NCBI GenBank assembly: GCA_029238125.1
Contig: JAQWGQ010000002.1
Location: forward strand, 30,068 to 94,067
Direction: 5' to 3'
Origin: Flavobacteriaceae bacterium
GTDB lineage: Bacteria; Bacteroidota; Bacteroidia; Flavobacteriales; Flavobacteriaceae
DNA length: 64,000 nucleotides
Part shown: positions 47,361 through 57,195 of the stretch, in pieces
Position numbering within the stretch: position 1 is the first letter of the stretch
How the letters are laid out: each line of letters begins with the position of its first letter
Notes under the pieces: generated by a model
What the model was told of the DNA's origin: nothing
The model's input: only the letters and a program-made list of their open reading frames with translations
Databases searched by the model: none
Program-made: the position numbers and the translations under genes

Positions 47361-48974
47361 ATGAAAAGACGAAAATTTATACAAATCTCATCGACTGGGT
47401 CATTAGCAGGATTTATGCTCAATGGTCAGTTTGTTAATGCATTTACGAGGACAAAGTTATTGAATCAGCTTTCAAATGATTTGGTTCGTGATCGATCAAT
47501 AGTGATGATTCAGCTTAGTGGCGGTAATGACGGGTTAAACTCTGTGATTCCTAAAGATCAATATGACAAATATGCAAACCTACGACCCACAATTCGTATA
47601 AAAGAATCAGATGCAATTGATTTAGATTCAAATCTTGGAATTAGTGATGGGATTTTACTTCATCCGAATCTTCTGCCTTTCAAAGAGTTATACCTTCAAG
47701 GAAAACTCAATGTCGTTCATGGTGTTGGATATCCTAATGTCAACAGATCACATTTTAATGGTAGGGCGATTATGTCAAAGGGAGCTGATGGAAATAACGA
47801 TGATTTTGATGACGGATGGATGGCAAGATACCTTCACTCTGCATTTGATCATACAACCTATTTAGATCCATTAGGAATTCAAATTGGCAACAAAAAACCT
47901 GCCGATGATTTCCATTCAGAAGAGGAGCACAAAGTTGATATCAACCTAACGGGACAAGATCCAGAGGGGTTTTATTCGAAACTATCAAATATTGGAAATC
48001 CAAAACCTGATTTTGGAGATCAAGATTCTGAGTACATTAGAAATATTATTGAGATCAATAACACGGAACAAATCGCTACCAACTACGCACAAAGAATATC
48101 AGAGGTCTTCAGCCAAGGGGATAATTCTGTTACTTATCCTCAGTTTGATTTAGCTAATCAGTTAAAAACCGTTGCTAAAATGATCTCGGGGGGTTCAAAA
48201 ACCAAGATATTTCTACTTCGAATCGATGGCTTTGATAATCATGCTAATCAGGTTGATAGTCTAAACAACAGTCAGCTTGGTAAACATGCCAATTTGCTCA
48301 ACGAATTGGCATTGTCGGTTAAAGCATTTCAAGACGATTTGCAAGCCCAAGGCAGGGAGGATAATGTAGTTACTGCAACCTTTACTGAGTTCGGTCGCAA
48401 AGCTGTAGAAAACAATTCTAAAGGCACCGATCATGGAAATTTTGGCCCCATGTTTGTGATTGGTAAGCATGTAAATGGGGGTGTTAGGGGTAGTCATTTA
48501 TCTCTTGATAATTTCACCTATAGTGTAAAAAATAAACACTTCGATGAAGATCAGATGCAACATGACTATCGTCAAGTTTATTCGGCAATTATTGGTGACT
48601 TTTTGGGAGCTTCTGATTCAACAATAATTGATACTGAGTTTGACGCCTATGATATTGATCGATTAAACTTAATTGAAAACCCAATTTTAAGTAATCCTTA
48701 CGAAAAGACTCCGCAGGAGAACTCGCTAAATATTGTACCAAACCCTGTTGTGAATGATATAATGATTCGGTTTCGTAGTTTTGAGTGGGTGCGCGGTGGC
48801 ATACAAATACACGATTTGCAAGGACGAATCGTCGAGGACTTGACAGTTGATTTTTCATCGGGGACAAATCAAATTCCATTGAATTTGTCTCATCTTTCAA
48901 AGGGACTGTACGTGTTAAAGGTTGTTGATGATAGAAATCAAACGATTGTAACAGCGAAGTTTACAAAGCAATAG
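47361..48974 (+). CDS. DUF1501 protein with T9SS type A sorting domain
   Basis: The 537-aa protein starts MKRRKFIQISSTGSLAGFML, a twin-arginine-like signal (RRKFIQ). The DUF1501 sulfatase-like region has IVMIQLSGGNDGLNSVIP near residue 50 and VTATFTEFGRKAVENNSKGTDHG near 365 (as separate motifs). The last 80 or so residues form a T9SS type A sorting domain (NIVPNPVVNDIMIRF, IHDLQGRIVEDL, LSKGLYVLKVV), so the protein should cross the outer membrane and be surface-attached or released. A Tat-like signal combined with a T9SS tail is noted as unusual. Confidence 0.9.
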   Translation: MKRRKFIQISSTGSLAGFMLNGQFVNAFTRTKLLNQLSNDLVRDRSIVMIQLSGGNDGLNSVIPKDQYDKYANLRPTIRIKESDAIDLDSNLGISDGILLHPNLLPFKELYLQGKLNVVHGVGYPNVNRSHFNGRAIMSKGADGNNDDFDDGWMARYLHSAFDHTTYLDPLGIQIGNKKPADDFHSEEEHKVDINLTGQDPEGFYSKLSNIGNPKPDFGDQDSEYIRNIIEINNTEQIATNYAQRISEVFSQGDNSVTYPQFDLANQLKTVAKMISGGSKTKIFLLRIDGFDNHANQVDSLNNSQLGKHANLLNELALSVKAFQDDLQAQGREDNVVTATFTEFGRKAVENNSKGTDHGNFGPMFVIGKHVNGGVRGSHLSLDNFTYSVKNKHFDEDQMQHDYRQVYSAIIGDFLGASDSTIIDTEFDAYDIDRLNLIENPILSNPYEKTPQENSLNIVPNPVVNDIMIRFRSFEWVRGGIQIHDLQGRIVEDLTVDFSSGTNQIPLNLSHLSKGLYVLKVVDDRNQTIVTAKFTKQ

Positions 48975-48991
48975 GACAAACCCCTGTTAAA

Positions 48992-49021
48992 AAAAAGCCC
49001 ACATTTCTGTGGGCTTTTTTC
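48992..49021. terminator. Bidirectional terminator between the DUF1501 and TonB-receptor genes
   Basis: The stem GCCCACA/TGTGGGC with a TTTC loop is flanked by an A run and a T run of six or more, so it can end transcription from both convergent genes. Confidence 0.88.
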
Positions 49022-49039
49022 GTTTTACTAGAGTGATGA

Positions 49040-52000
49040 CTAGAAGATATAACGCAATCCAAATTGCATCTGCCATCTCGATTGTAAGCTCGAGTCATAA
49101 ACGAATGAATCGACTAGGTCAGTATCAAATGTATAAGTTGGTTCTCCATCTGTAACACTAACACCTACTGGCTGAATGGAACTTGGCTGTTGGACTAGCC
49201 CCCAGTCTGAACTGATTAAGTTGCCAAAGTTGAGGATATCCATGCTAAACTGAATCACATTGGTTTTCCCAGAGCTTCTTTGGATCCGGTAATCCTGCAA
49301 AAAGCGTACATCCCAACGGCTTGTCCATGGGCTGAGTGCTCCATAACGTTCTGCATATTTTCCTCTTCGGCTGTTCAAATACTCATCCTGTTCGATAAAT
49401 GCATTGTATGCACTTGCATGAGCAGGATTGGCAAAATTCATTTGCGATATTTGAGAAGGAGTAGGAACATATAATAGATCGTTAATACCACTTCCATCAT
49501 TATTGATGTCTCCTCCATAAATGTAACTAAATCTGCCTCCTCGATTGTATTCGAATAGGGTAGTAATGGTTGTTCCCCATCGGTTATTTGACCCATAATT
49601 CCATGACTGGCTAGCAACACCAACTAAGCGATGTGTGTCTCCATATTTAGAAAACCCGAGAGTTTCAATGTTCGCATCACCAACAACTGGATTTCCAACA
49701 AATGCGTCACCAGTTATTTCAGCTTCAATAGAGTTAACATCTTTAGCATTTAAATGGCTGTATGCTAAGCTGGTGTAGAGTCCACTGTCAAATGTCTTTT
49801 GAAGTTTTAGAGAATAGTTCCAAATTCTACCGAGGTCTGAATTTGAAAAAGTAAACGCCCCGTCACGATTAATGACATCTGTATCTTTGTAAATCTTTCT
49901 TGAATCTAATCCGACAAGGTTCCCGCTTGGTTTTTTAAGACCCCAGTGTTGCACATGTGCACCATTGACATCTTTCGTATACGAAACATCAAGAGAAAGT
50001 ACTAGACCATTGTCATAATTTTGATCTAAACCAATGTTGGTTCGCCAAACTTGTGGAAATTGATAGTCGGGATCAACCATGAGGTGATACCATGAATTCA
50101 CGTTTTGAACTTGATTTCCTAGCCATACGAAAGGAAAACGTCCTGTAAAAAGTCCTGATCCTCCTCGAAGCTGTGTCGATTCATCACCATTGACATCGTA
50201 GTTAAACCCAACACGAGGTGAAATCAGCCACTTATCGGTAGGCATTTTTGTATTATCCAACAATTGTACCTGTCCAGTATTGGGATTTACGTACGGAATG
50301 GTGGGATCGTTACAACAGTTTCTATCGATGTTTTCCTGTACTTTTTCATCTGTGTCAAAGTACAATGGCTTATCCATACGTAATCCATAAGTGAGTTTAA
50401 ATTTATCATTGACAAACCATTCGTCTTGTACATAAAATGCCATTTGCCCAACATTGGTTTCTGCCAGAGACCAACTATTGGCATCTAAAGTTGATTTTGC
50501 TGCAGAAATTGCATCTCCGATTAGACCATTGTTGATTGCATCTGTAAAAGAACCGACTGATTCAAATGCACCAAATGCACCAGCATATCCTCTATCATCT
50601 TCAAATCCATAAGCTCCTAGGTTGAAGGAGTTGTCAAACTCAAACTTTTCATAAGATAATCCAAGGGTGTATGTATGATCTCCTTTGATATAGGTGAGAT
50701 TATTAGTCAGTTGCATTACTTTTTGATCCAATTGGTTGTTGATTGAAAATGGCTCGTGACCTACAATAATGTAGTTTGCGCCTGTACCGTCTTGGATTGT
50801 CATTGCAGGTGCTGGGCTTGACATTGGGTTTCGGAAATCATCAAAGTGGGTATATCCAACTTGAAGTTTATTTGAAACCGCATCACTTAATGTAGAGTTC
50901 AGCTCCATTTGAACGGAGTTCAATTTGTTATTGATTTGATATCCTGAGTTTTCAAATTGTAAAATCGAAGCATTCGGACCTCTAAATCCAAGTGCTGTAG
51001 GGTGCGCTGGCTTGTCCTTAGAAGCATCTAAGAAATTATAAATGAGTGCCATTCTATGGTTGTCATTGATGTTCCAGTCGAGCTTTACAATTCCTTTTGT
51101 AGAGCTCGCTTCGTGAATAAAACCTTCGTATGCGCCAGTGTCATACCCCAATCCAGACAAGGCATTTTGTACAGCGATTAAATCGGATTCAGCAACACGA
51201 GATTCATTGATTCCTCCTGTTCCTCTATTTGGAAGCCATGACTGACCGAGATCTTCTCTTGTATCTTGTTCAAAGTTCGCAAAGAAAAACAGTTTGTTTT
51301 TGATGATTGGTCCCCCAATACTTACTCCTGTTTGAGATTGAAGAAGCTTTGGAACAAATATACTTTGCCCTTTGATTTTAGAACCTGTCATGTCCTCGTT
51401 TCTGTAAAAGCCGTAAACAGTCCCAGTAAACTCGTTGGTACCACTTTTGGTAACTGCATTAACCGAAGCACCAGTAAACCCAGCTTGCGTGACATCATAT
51501 GGTGCGGTTGAGACTGTAATTTGCTCGATTGCATCAATCGATATGGGTTGGGCTTCTGTTTGTCCGCCTGGAGTCGCAGCATCCAAACCAAATGGATTGT
51601 TAAAAATTGCTCCGTCGAGGGAGTAATTGTTAAACTGGTCATTGCGCCCACCAAACGAACCGTTACTTGCGGTTGGCTCGAGGCGCGTATAATCAGCAGC
51701 TGAACGACTAATAGAAGGTAAGGTAGCAAGCTGTCTTCGCCCAACACTTGTTTGAGCTCCTGTACGATCGCTACTAAACACATCCGATGCACTCGCCGTG
51801 ACCACAACGTCATCTAGCTCTTGTGAGTCGGGAGTCATTGCTAGGGAAAAGGTTTCGCTTTTCCCTAGGGTGAGGTATACGTCCTCAAAGTTTTGTTGAT
51901 TAAAGCCAACATAACTGATCGTCACCGTGTAGGGTCCACCGACACGCATATTGACCATATTGAAGCGACCATCTTGATTGGTTACAACTCCGTAGGTAGT

Positions 52001-52147
52001 CCCTGTTGGTACGTGCACAGCAACCACATTGGCTCCTTCAAGCTCCATGTTTGCATCGTCAACAACGACTCCAGATATCGATGATGTAGTTATCTGTGCA
52101 GAGATAAATCCACTGACCAAGAGAAGTAGAAAATTAAGTTTTTTCAT
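49040..52147 (-). CDS. Oar-like TonB-dependent receptor
   Basis: The 1035-aa outer-membrane protein has a signal peptide (LNFLLLLVSGFISAQ), a carboxypeptidase-regulatory/Cna-B-like domain (SSISGVVVDDANMELEGANV), an Oar-type plug (RQLATLPSISRSAADYTRLE, NNYSLDGAIFNNPFGL, GFTGASVNAVTKSGTNEFTG) and a large barrel ending MQFGLRYIF. Oar-like receptors in Myxococcus and Bacteroidota export or import peptides and proteases; the substrate here is unknown. It ends at a shared terminator. No exact -7 box is seen in the 211-bp upstream region. Confidence 0.92.
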   Translation of the reverse strand: MKKLNFLLLLVSGFISAQITTSSISGVVVDDANMELEGANVVAVHVPTGTTYGVVTNQDGRFNMVNMRVGGPYTVTISYVGFNQQNFEDVYLTLGKSETFSLAMTPDSQELDDVVVTASASDVFSSDRTGAQTSVGRRQLATLPSISRSAADYTRLEPTASNGSFGGRNDQFNNYSLDGAIFNNPFGLDAATPGGQTEAQPISIDAIEQITVSTAPYDVTQAGFTGASVNAVTKSGTNEFTGTVYGFYRNEDMTGSKIKGQSIFVPKLLQSQTGVSIGGPIIKNKLFFFANFEQDTREDLGQSWLPNRGTGGINESRVAESDLIAVQNALSGLGYDTGAYEGFIHEASSTKGIVKLDWNINDNHRMALIYNFLDASKDKPAHPTALGFRGPNASILQFENSGYQINNKLNSVQMELNSTLSDAVSNKLQVGYTHFDDFRNPMSSPAPAMTIQDGTGANYIIVGHEPFSINNQLDQKVMQLTNNLTYIKGDHTYTLGLSYEKFEFDNSFNLGAYGFEDDRGYAGAFGAFESVGSFTDAINNGLIGDAISAAKSTLDANSWSLAETNVGQMAFYVQDEWFVNDKFKLTYGLRMDKPLYFDTDEKVQENIDRNCCNDPTIPYVNPNTGQVQLLDNTKMPTDKWLISPRVGFNYDVNGDESTQLRGGSGLFTGRFPFVWLGNQVQNVNSWYHLMVDPDYQFPQVWRTNIGLDQNYDNGLVLSLDVSYTKDVNGAHVQHWGLKKPSGNLVGLDSRKIYKDTDVINRDGAFTFSNSDLGRIWNYSLKLQKTFDSGLYTSLAYSHLNAKDVNSIEAEITGDAFVGNPVVGDANIETLGFSKYGDTHRLVGVASQSWNYGSNNRWGTTITTLFEYNRGGRFSYIYGGDINNDGSGINDLLYVPTPSQISQMNFANPAHASAYNAFIEQDEYLNSRRGKYAERYGALSPWTSRWDVRFLQDYRIQRSSGKTNVIQFSMDILNFGNLISSDWGLVQQPSSIQPVGVSVTDGEPTYTFDTDLVDSFVYDSSLQSRWQMQFGLRYIF

Positions 52148-52358
52148 AAAAAATTAGTTTTTTTAGTTTCAATTTTAAATTTAAGAGATTTAATAAAATA
52201 ATAGTTATAATGTTTATAAGTTGTAAAAAAAAACAAAAAGTCAAGGCCTAAAAATTCCAAATATGTAATTTTCAGACACCTAGGGTACAAATAACATATA
52301 AAATATCTCATTTAATTATTAATATGTAAACTTGAAGTAATTAATAACTACTTTAAAT

Positions 52359-55044
52359 ATGAAAAACCTAATTATATTTTTATTGTTCACAACCTTTGTC
52401 TTTGCGCAGCAAAGTGGAATGGTTGTTGATCAAAAACAATGAACCCTTGCCAGGAGCGAGTGTTGTCATAAAGGGCACGACCACGGGCACAACTACTGAC
52501 TTTGACGGAAAGTTTTCTATCAACATAAGTCAGGGTGATGTGATTATCGTTTCTTATGTTGGTTTCTCAACCAATGAAGTCACTTTTGACGGAGGCAGCT
52601 TAACCGTTGTTCTTAACGAAGGCGAAGCACTTGACGAAGTTCTTGTAACGGGTAACCGTTCGAAGCCAAGAACGGCAATTGACTCTGCTGTTCCGATTGA
52701 TAATATCAGAACGGAGTCTGTTCTCAATGTCGGTGAAGCATCGATTGAGCGTGCTTAAACATTCACGATTCCTTCCTATAACTCCCAAGATCAGGCGATT
52801 TCTGATGCAACTGCTGGCTTTAGCCCAGCTGACCTACGTGGGTTGGGTCCATCAAGAACTTTGGTTCTTATCAATGGAAAGCGTGTGAATCAACAAGCGC
52901 AAGCTTACTTGAATCGTACTCCTGGAAAAGGGGAGGTTGGGATCAACCTGAAATCGATTCCTTTGGCTGCTGTTGAGCGAATCGAGGTCCTTCGTGATGG
53001 AGCATCTTCACAGTATGGTTCTGATGCCATGGCTGGTGTGATGAACTTTATCCTTAAAGAAGACTCTGCGTTCTCGACTTTGAGTGCCGGAACAGGCATT
53101 ACTTCTGAGGGCGATGGCTTTCAATTTAATTTGGATTACAATACGACCTTTGCGTTTGGAGACGGTGGACGTATCAACCTAACCGTTGCATACACCGATC
53201 AGGAAAAAACAAATCGGGCTGGATCTCCAGGATTAGGTGCTATTAACGCAGCCAATGAACAGGGGAATGCCGTTAAGTTTGCCGAGAACGACCCTACTTT
53301 AGGAATGATTGTAGGTCGTCCAGATCTTCAACAAAAAACAATTTTTGCAAATATCACTCATCCTGTTGGGGATAATGCAGAATTTTATATGACGCATGGG
53401 TATTCTGAAAGATGGAATCGTTCTTTTGCGTATTATCGCTTCCCAGGATGGAGAGAAGATGTAGCAGCTGCGGGGTTTTTAAATACAGATACTATAGCTA
53501 TTCCAAGATATAGTCAAGATGATTTTGATAATGTTGTTATTACGGACGATGATCTTATTGGAACACTCATCCCTGGAGAGTACTCCGATGATCAAAAAGA
53601 CGGTTACAGTGATTTTGTTGGATATCATCCAACGTTTGAAGGCGATATCAAAGATTTCTTCAACGTCGTTGGTGTTGATTTTGACTTGGCCAATGGTTGG
53701 AATCTTGATTTATCTGTTACACACGGTAAAAACAGCATTTTCTACACGGTTAATCGTTCTGTGAACAGAGATTATCTTAAAAAACATGGCTGGAGTCCAA
53801 GAAGCTTTAAGCCAGGCGGATATGCGTTCTCAAACATTATTCAAAATGCAGATTTATCAAAGTCATTTAGTGACCAAGTTTCATTCTCTGCTGGAGTAGA
53901 GTATAAGACAGAAAAATTTGAAGCATTCCCGTGTGATCCTTTTTCTCGATATGGAGCAGGAAGTGATTCATTTGCTGGAATTTCACTTGACCAAGAAGGG
54001 GAGTGGGATCGCAACAACCTCGCTGTTTATAGTGGTGTTGATGTTGACTTGACAGATAAGCTGTTGGTTGCTGCTGCGGTACGTTATGAGGATTTTTCTG
54101 ACTTTGGTTCTAATTTTAGTTGGAAAATGGCATCTCGTTATAAGTTGAATGACCAATCTGCCCTTCGCGCAAGTTATTCGACTGGATTCAGAGCACCTTC
54201 TTTACATCAAAAGTATTTATCAAACACACAATATATTATTGTTGCGGGATCTAATGAGCCTTTATTGCAGGGTACCCTACAAAATGGTACTCCTGAAGTA
54301 CGCGCTTTGGGCATCAAAGACTTATTTGCAGAAACTTCTCGTAATTTAACTGCAGGTTTGACTTTTGGAAACGGTTCGAATTTCTCAGGTAGTGTTGATT
54401 TTTATAGCATAAATGTAGATGATCGAATTCTATTTACCTCACAGCTTCAAGGAGCCGAGGGGTCAGAATTAAGACAAACACTTTCTGATGCTGGTATTTA
54501 TGCAGTTCAAGCATGGATCAATGCTGGTAACACCAAAACAACTGGACTAGATTTTGTATTGAATTGGAAAAGTAATGATCTTGACCTAGGGCTAGTTGGT
54601 AACTTCAACGAAACCACTATTGAGAGTATTGATACGCCTACAGAACTCGAAGGGGTTGATATTTTTGCTAGAGAAGAGGCAGGTTTGATTACCAATTCTC
54701 GTCCAAAGTCTAAAATCATTCTTACGGCTGACTACAGTACAGATCGTTGGGAAATGGGCATGTACAATACCCGTTTTGGTGAGGTAACTGTAACCGCACC
54801 AGCTGGTGGTATTGATCAAGAACTTTCAGCGAAATTAATCACTGATTTTAGAGTTACATACTTGTTCACGCCGCAATTGAGTTTGACGGGTATCATCAAT
54901 AATGCATTTGATGTTTATCCAGATGAAACATTGGAGAGTACAAAAACTGCTCAGGCAGGAACTCGCTTTGTTTACTCAAGCGAAGTGCAACAACAAGGAC
55001 AATTAGGAAGAAATTTCTCTCTTTCACTGAACTATAAGTTCTAA
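52359..55044 (+). pseudogene. TonB-dependent receptor interrupted by a frameshift and an in-frame stop
   Basis: The ATG at 52359 begins a good signal peptide (LIIFLLFTTFVFAQQ) and reads to VVDQKQ then TGA at 52440. Removing one A from the five-A run at 52432-52436 continues as VVDQNNEPLPGASVVIKG, the carboxypeptidase-like domain. That frame then meets TAA at 52756-52758 after ASIERA, but continues in the same frame (TFTIPSYNSQDQAISD, LRGLGPSRTLVLINGK) to the barrel end at 55044. A single C-to-T change (CAA to TAA) would explain the stop. Restored, the protein is about 894 aa. Two independent lesions favour a real pseudogene. No SusD gene is adjacent. Confidence 0.85.
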
Positions 55045-55059
55045 AAATCTTTTTGAAAT

Positions 55060-55090
55060 AATAAAAGCCACTCATTGAGTGGCTTTTATT
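55060..55090. terminator. Bidirectional terminator after the broken TonB receptor
   Basis: A perfect 14-bp inverted repeat, AATAAAAGCCACTC with GAGTGGCTTTTATT, and an ATT loop. It serves the plus-strand receptor and the minus-strand methyltransferase. Confidence 0.88.
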
Positions 55091-55107
55091 GTTCTTACAA
55101 TATTAAC

Positions 55108-55650
55108 TTACAAACTACAACGATAGACAAAAGCAGGGGGGAAGTTGCTCATTGAAAAATTCATCTTCACACTTCCAAAGTGACTTTTCAATCTTTTATA
55201 GTCAAAAGGGGCATACTGAAATTGTAAAAACTGCCCCATATCACTGAGAAAACGAGTGGCGTTTTGTAAAATCGATTCTTTTAATTCTATTGAAAACATA
55301 GATAGTGGTAATGACGAAATGATATGGTCTGCTTTTTCAAACTGATGTTGCTGTAAATACGATCCGATATGTTCTGCGCTATCATTGATAATCGTTACTC
55401 GTTCGTCTTGAATTTCAGATTTCAGTTGGTTGCAAAACACTTCATTGACTTCAAAAACCAAGAGTTTACAATCTGAATTCATAAGTTTTAGAATTTCGTG
55501 TGTAAACACGCCACGTCCGCCTCCGAGTTCAACAATTATTTTTGCGTCTGAATAGTTGAGTTTTCCAAACATTACCCTTCCCAATGACTTGCTGCTAGAT
55601 GACACTGCTCCTACACTTCTGTTCTTGATGAATTCACTCAAGTATGACAT
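55108..55650 (-). CDS. SAM-dependent methyltransferase, PmtA/KsgA-like
   Basis: The 180-aa protein has a class I Rossmann fold with motif I IIVELGGGRGVFTHEIL near residue 40, an acidic motif II VFEVNEVF, and IISSLPLSMFS, the SLP form seen in phospholipid N-methyltransferases and rRNA dimethylases. It is too short for KsgA. A phosphatidylethanolamine-type substrate is plausible but unproven. It is flanked by a terminator and lies at the left edge of the A+T-rich hotspot region. Confidence 0.75.
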   Translation of the reverse strand: MSYLSEFIKNRSVGAVSSSSKSLGRVMFGKLNYSDAKIIVELGGGRGVFTHEILKLMNSDCKLLVFEVNEVFCNQLKSEIQDERVTIINDSAEHIGSYLQQHQFEKADHIISSLPLSMFSIELKESILQNATRFLSDMGQFLQFQYAPFDYKRLKSHFGSVKMNFSMSNFPPAFVYRCSL

Positions 55651-55817
55651 AAATCCTAAATTTTTTTTGGTGCTCGAATTTAGTTATTTTTTGCGAGCCA
55701 TGTAAGAGGAAATAAAAACTAAATTTTTGATCAACGTTTTTTGTCAATTTTAAATGTTAATTGAAATTTTACGGAAGACAAATGGCAAGAGTTCAAAAGG
55801 AATAAATAGGATCTAAA

Positions 55818-56687
55818 TTAATAAAGACTTCTTTTTTCATGTTTTACCCAATCAACTTCCATAACCCATTGGCCAGTCATGGGAGAGTCTGTAATTTTAG
55901 CATAATTTAAAATCGCAAACATAGCTTCAGGATATTTATCACCCTCTCCTTTGTTTCTGTACACCTCAATTCCATCTAAACGATAAACTAAGTCACTTCC
56001 TTCCCATTCAACGGAGTAGTCATGAAATTCATCTAGAGTTGCAGGCACTGAAGTTCTGAGACTCCACCAATCGCCTTTATCACATTCACCTAAATTTTTG
56101 ATTGCCCCAGTAGTATATTGATTATGATGATGGTCTCCATGGTGCTCAAAAATATCAATTTCTCCAGATCCTATCGTCGGCCAGCAAACATCCTCATTGA
56201 TTTCGTCTACAGGTGGCTCATTATTTTGAGCTCCCAAAATCCACCACGCTGGGAACATACTTGGGGTTCCGTTGCCCCAAAGACGAAGTCTAGCAGTCCA
56301 TTTTCCCTTAACAAACTCCTTGCGGTTTTTAGAGGCGATTCGACCCGCAACATAAGGTGTGGGAGACTGTTGTTTGCCATGTTTGTCCATGTTGTCGCAG
56401 TCAATTTTTTTATCGATGTTGATTAATTTGATCTTAAGAGTTCCATTGCTAACTTCTCGTGTTTCATACATGTTGTCTGGGACATAACACTGCTTTTCAT
56501 TGTTAACCCAAATACGTTGATCTTGCCAATTTTCGTGGTTAAAGATGTCAAAATCATCAAAAAAATCTATTTCCCATTGTTTCTGATTTTTATCGCTATT
56601 AGATGTTGACGTAAGTATGTTGTTTTCAAAAGAAAATAAAGTAATACAAAAAATGATTAGTGTAATGGCAATAGGGATTTTCTTCAT
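55818..56687 (-). CDS. Glycoside hydrolase family 16 enzyme, secreted
   Basis: The 289-aa protein has a signal peptide or N-terminal anchor (IPIAITLIIFCITLFSF). The GH16 catalytic motif GEIDIFEHHG places Glu176 as nucleophile, Asp178 and Glu181 as acid/base. FPAWWILG and FHDYSVEWEGSDLVYRLDG are further family landmarks. GH16 enzymes hydrolyse beta-1,3/1,4 glucans, agars, carrageenans or porphyran; the target is not clear from sequence. It has no T9SS tail and no visible carbohydrate-binding module. A sulfatase gene lies 500 bp away on the other strand. Confidence 0.88.
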   Translation of the reverse strand: MKKIPIAITLIIFCITLFSFENNILTSTSNSDKNQKQWEIDFFDDFDIFNHENWQDQRIWVNNEKQCYVPDNMYETREVSNGTLKIKLINIDKKIDCDNMDKHGKQQSPTPYVAGRIASKNRKEFVKGKWTARLRLWGNGTPSMFPAWWILGAQNNEPPVDEINEDVCWPTIGSGEIDIFEHHGDHHHNQYTTGAIKNLGECDKGDWWSLRTSVPATLDEFHDYSVEWEGSDLVYRLDGIEVYRNKGEGDKYPEAMFAILNYAKITDSPMTGQWVMEVDWVKHEKRSLY

Positions 56688-56773
56688 TTTAATCTAATTT
56701 AAATTGAGTTTCTGATTTATCATAAATTTTACAATTCAATGAATTGCTACAGTTTTTTTTGATTTATTTATTC

Positions 56774-56875
56774 GTGACCCAAACATATAGTTTTCGGACT
56801 TTTTGAATGGAATTAGTGATATGTATTCAGAAAAAATATTCCCAGAAATAAAAAATTATTCATGGGAATAAATCT
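56774..56875 (-). repeat. Hotspot repeat unit, copy A (102 bp)
   Basis: Starts GTGACCCAAACATA and carries the 48-bp module with TCGGACTTTTTGAATGG and AATTAGTGAT, then the terminator-like hairpin ATTCCCA/TGGGAAT (56838-56869). It runs straight into a tRNA-end remnant at 56876. It is closely similar to copies D and E near 61500-61693. Confidence 0.8.
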
Positions 56876-56890
56876 GTGACCTCGGCAGGA
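56876..56890 (-). other. tRNA-Arg 3'-end remnant (GTGACCTCGGCAGGA)
   Basis: Fifteen bases identical to the start of the tRNA-Arg(ACG) fragment at 61694 (acceptor strand and part of the T-arm, minus strand). The sequence then diverges at GTACTTTG. It sits at the same place after the 101-bp-type unit as the longer fragment does. Confidence 0.65.
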
Positions 56891-56905
56891 GTACTTTGTG
56901 GCCCT

Positions 56906-56929
56906 CCAAAGCTCAGCTTTGAAAATCAC
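56906..56929. repeat. Small hairpin repeat, copy 1
   Basis: CCAAAGCTCAGCTTTGAAAA followed by TCAC: a CAAAGC/GCTTTG mini-hairpin with a conserved GAAAAT tail. Two more copies lie at 56958 and 58661, always near the tRNA-end remnants. Confidence 0.6.
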
Positions 56930-56957
56930 ACAAACAAAAGGATTACTCAGTGATCCT

Positions 56958-56980
56958 ACAAAGCTCCGCTTTGAAAATCA
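56958..56980. repeat. Small hairpin repeat, copy 2
   Basis: ACAAAGCTCCGCTTTGAAAA then TCA, directly after the GGATTACT/AGTGATCC inverted repeat. Confidence 0.6.
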
Positions 56981-56995
56981 AAACCTCACAAAACC

Positions 56996-57028
56996 AAAAA
57001 AGCAAGCTTTATGATTTTGCTTGCTTTT
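56996..57028. terminator. Hairpin AAAAGCAAGC/GCTTGCTTTT
   Basis: A 10-bp stem with an 11-nt loop, flanked by A and T runs. It lies immediately before copy B of the repeat, as another terminator lies before copy D at 61443-61485. Confidence 0.7.
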
Positions 57029-57037
57029 GATTTATTC

Positions 57038-57134
57038 GTGACCCAAACATACAATAGTTCGGACTTTTTGAGTGGAATTAGTGATATAAAAACGAAAAAA
57101 AATCATAAAAAATGATTGTTCTCGAGAATAAATT
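57038..57134 (-). repeat. Hotspot repeat unit, copy B (about 97 bp)
   Basis: GTGACCCAAACATACAATAG then TTCGGACTTTTTGAGTGG and AATTAGTGATAT match copies D and E. The second half has diverged: the usual ATTCCC hairpin is replaced by an AATCAT/ATGATT stem. A degenerate next unit start, TAACCCAAACATAC, follows at 57136. Confidence 0.75.
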
Positions 57135-57195
57135 ATAACCCAAACATACTAGGGTTGTTATTTAGTTGTTAATTTTACAACTATGAGACAACACT

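Larger units (their letters stand above)
56688..57195. other. 508-bp non-coding region with hotspot repeats
   Basis: No gene is supported here. The region contains two copies of the 101-bp-type repeat (56774 and 57038), a tRNA-end remnant (56876), two hairpin motifs CAAAGCTCMGCTTTG, a GGATTACT/AGTGATCC inverted repeat (56940-56956) and a terminator hairpin (56996-57028). It separates the divergent GH16 and sulfatase genes. Confidence 0.7.

Noticed and set aside
52396..52758. A small independent gene encoding a carboxypeptidase-like domain
   Set aside because: Its first codons are frameshifted receptor sequence, and after its TAA the same frame continues directly into the plug domain.
55108..55650. 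KsgA (16S rRNA dimethyltransferase)
   Set aside because: At 180 aa it lacks the C-terminal domain and the NLPY motif of KsgA; the SLP form fits lipid N-methyltransferase-like proteins better.
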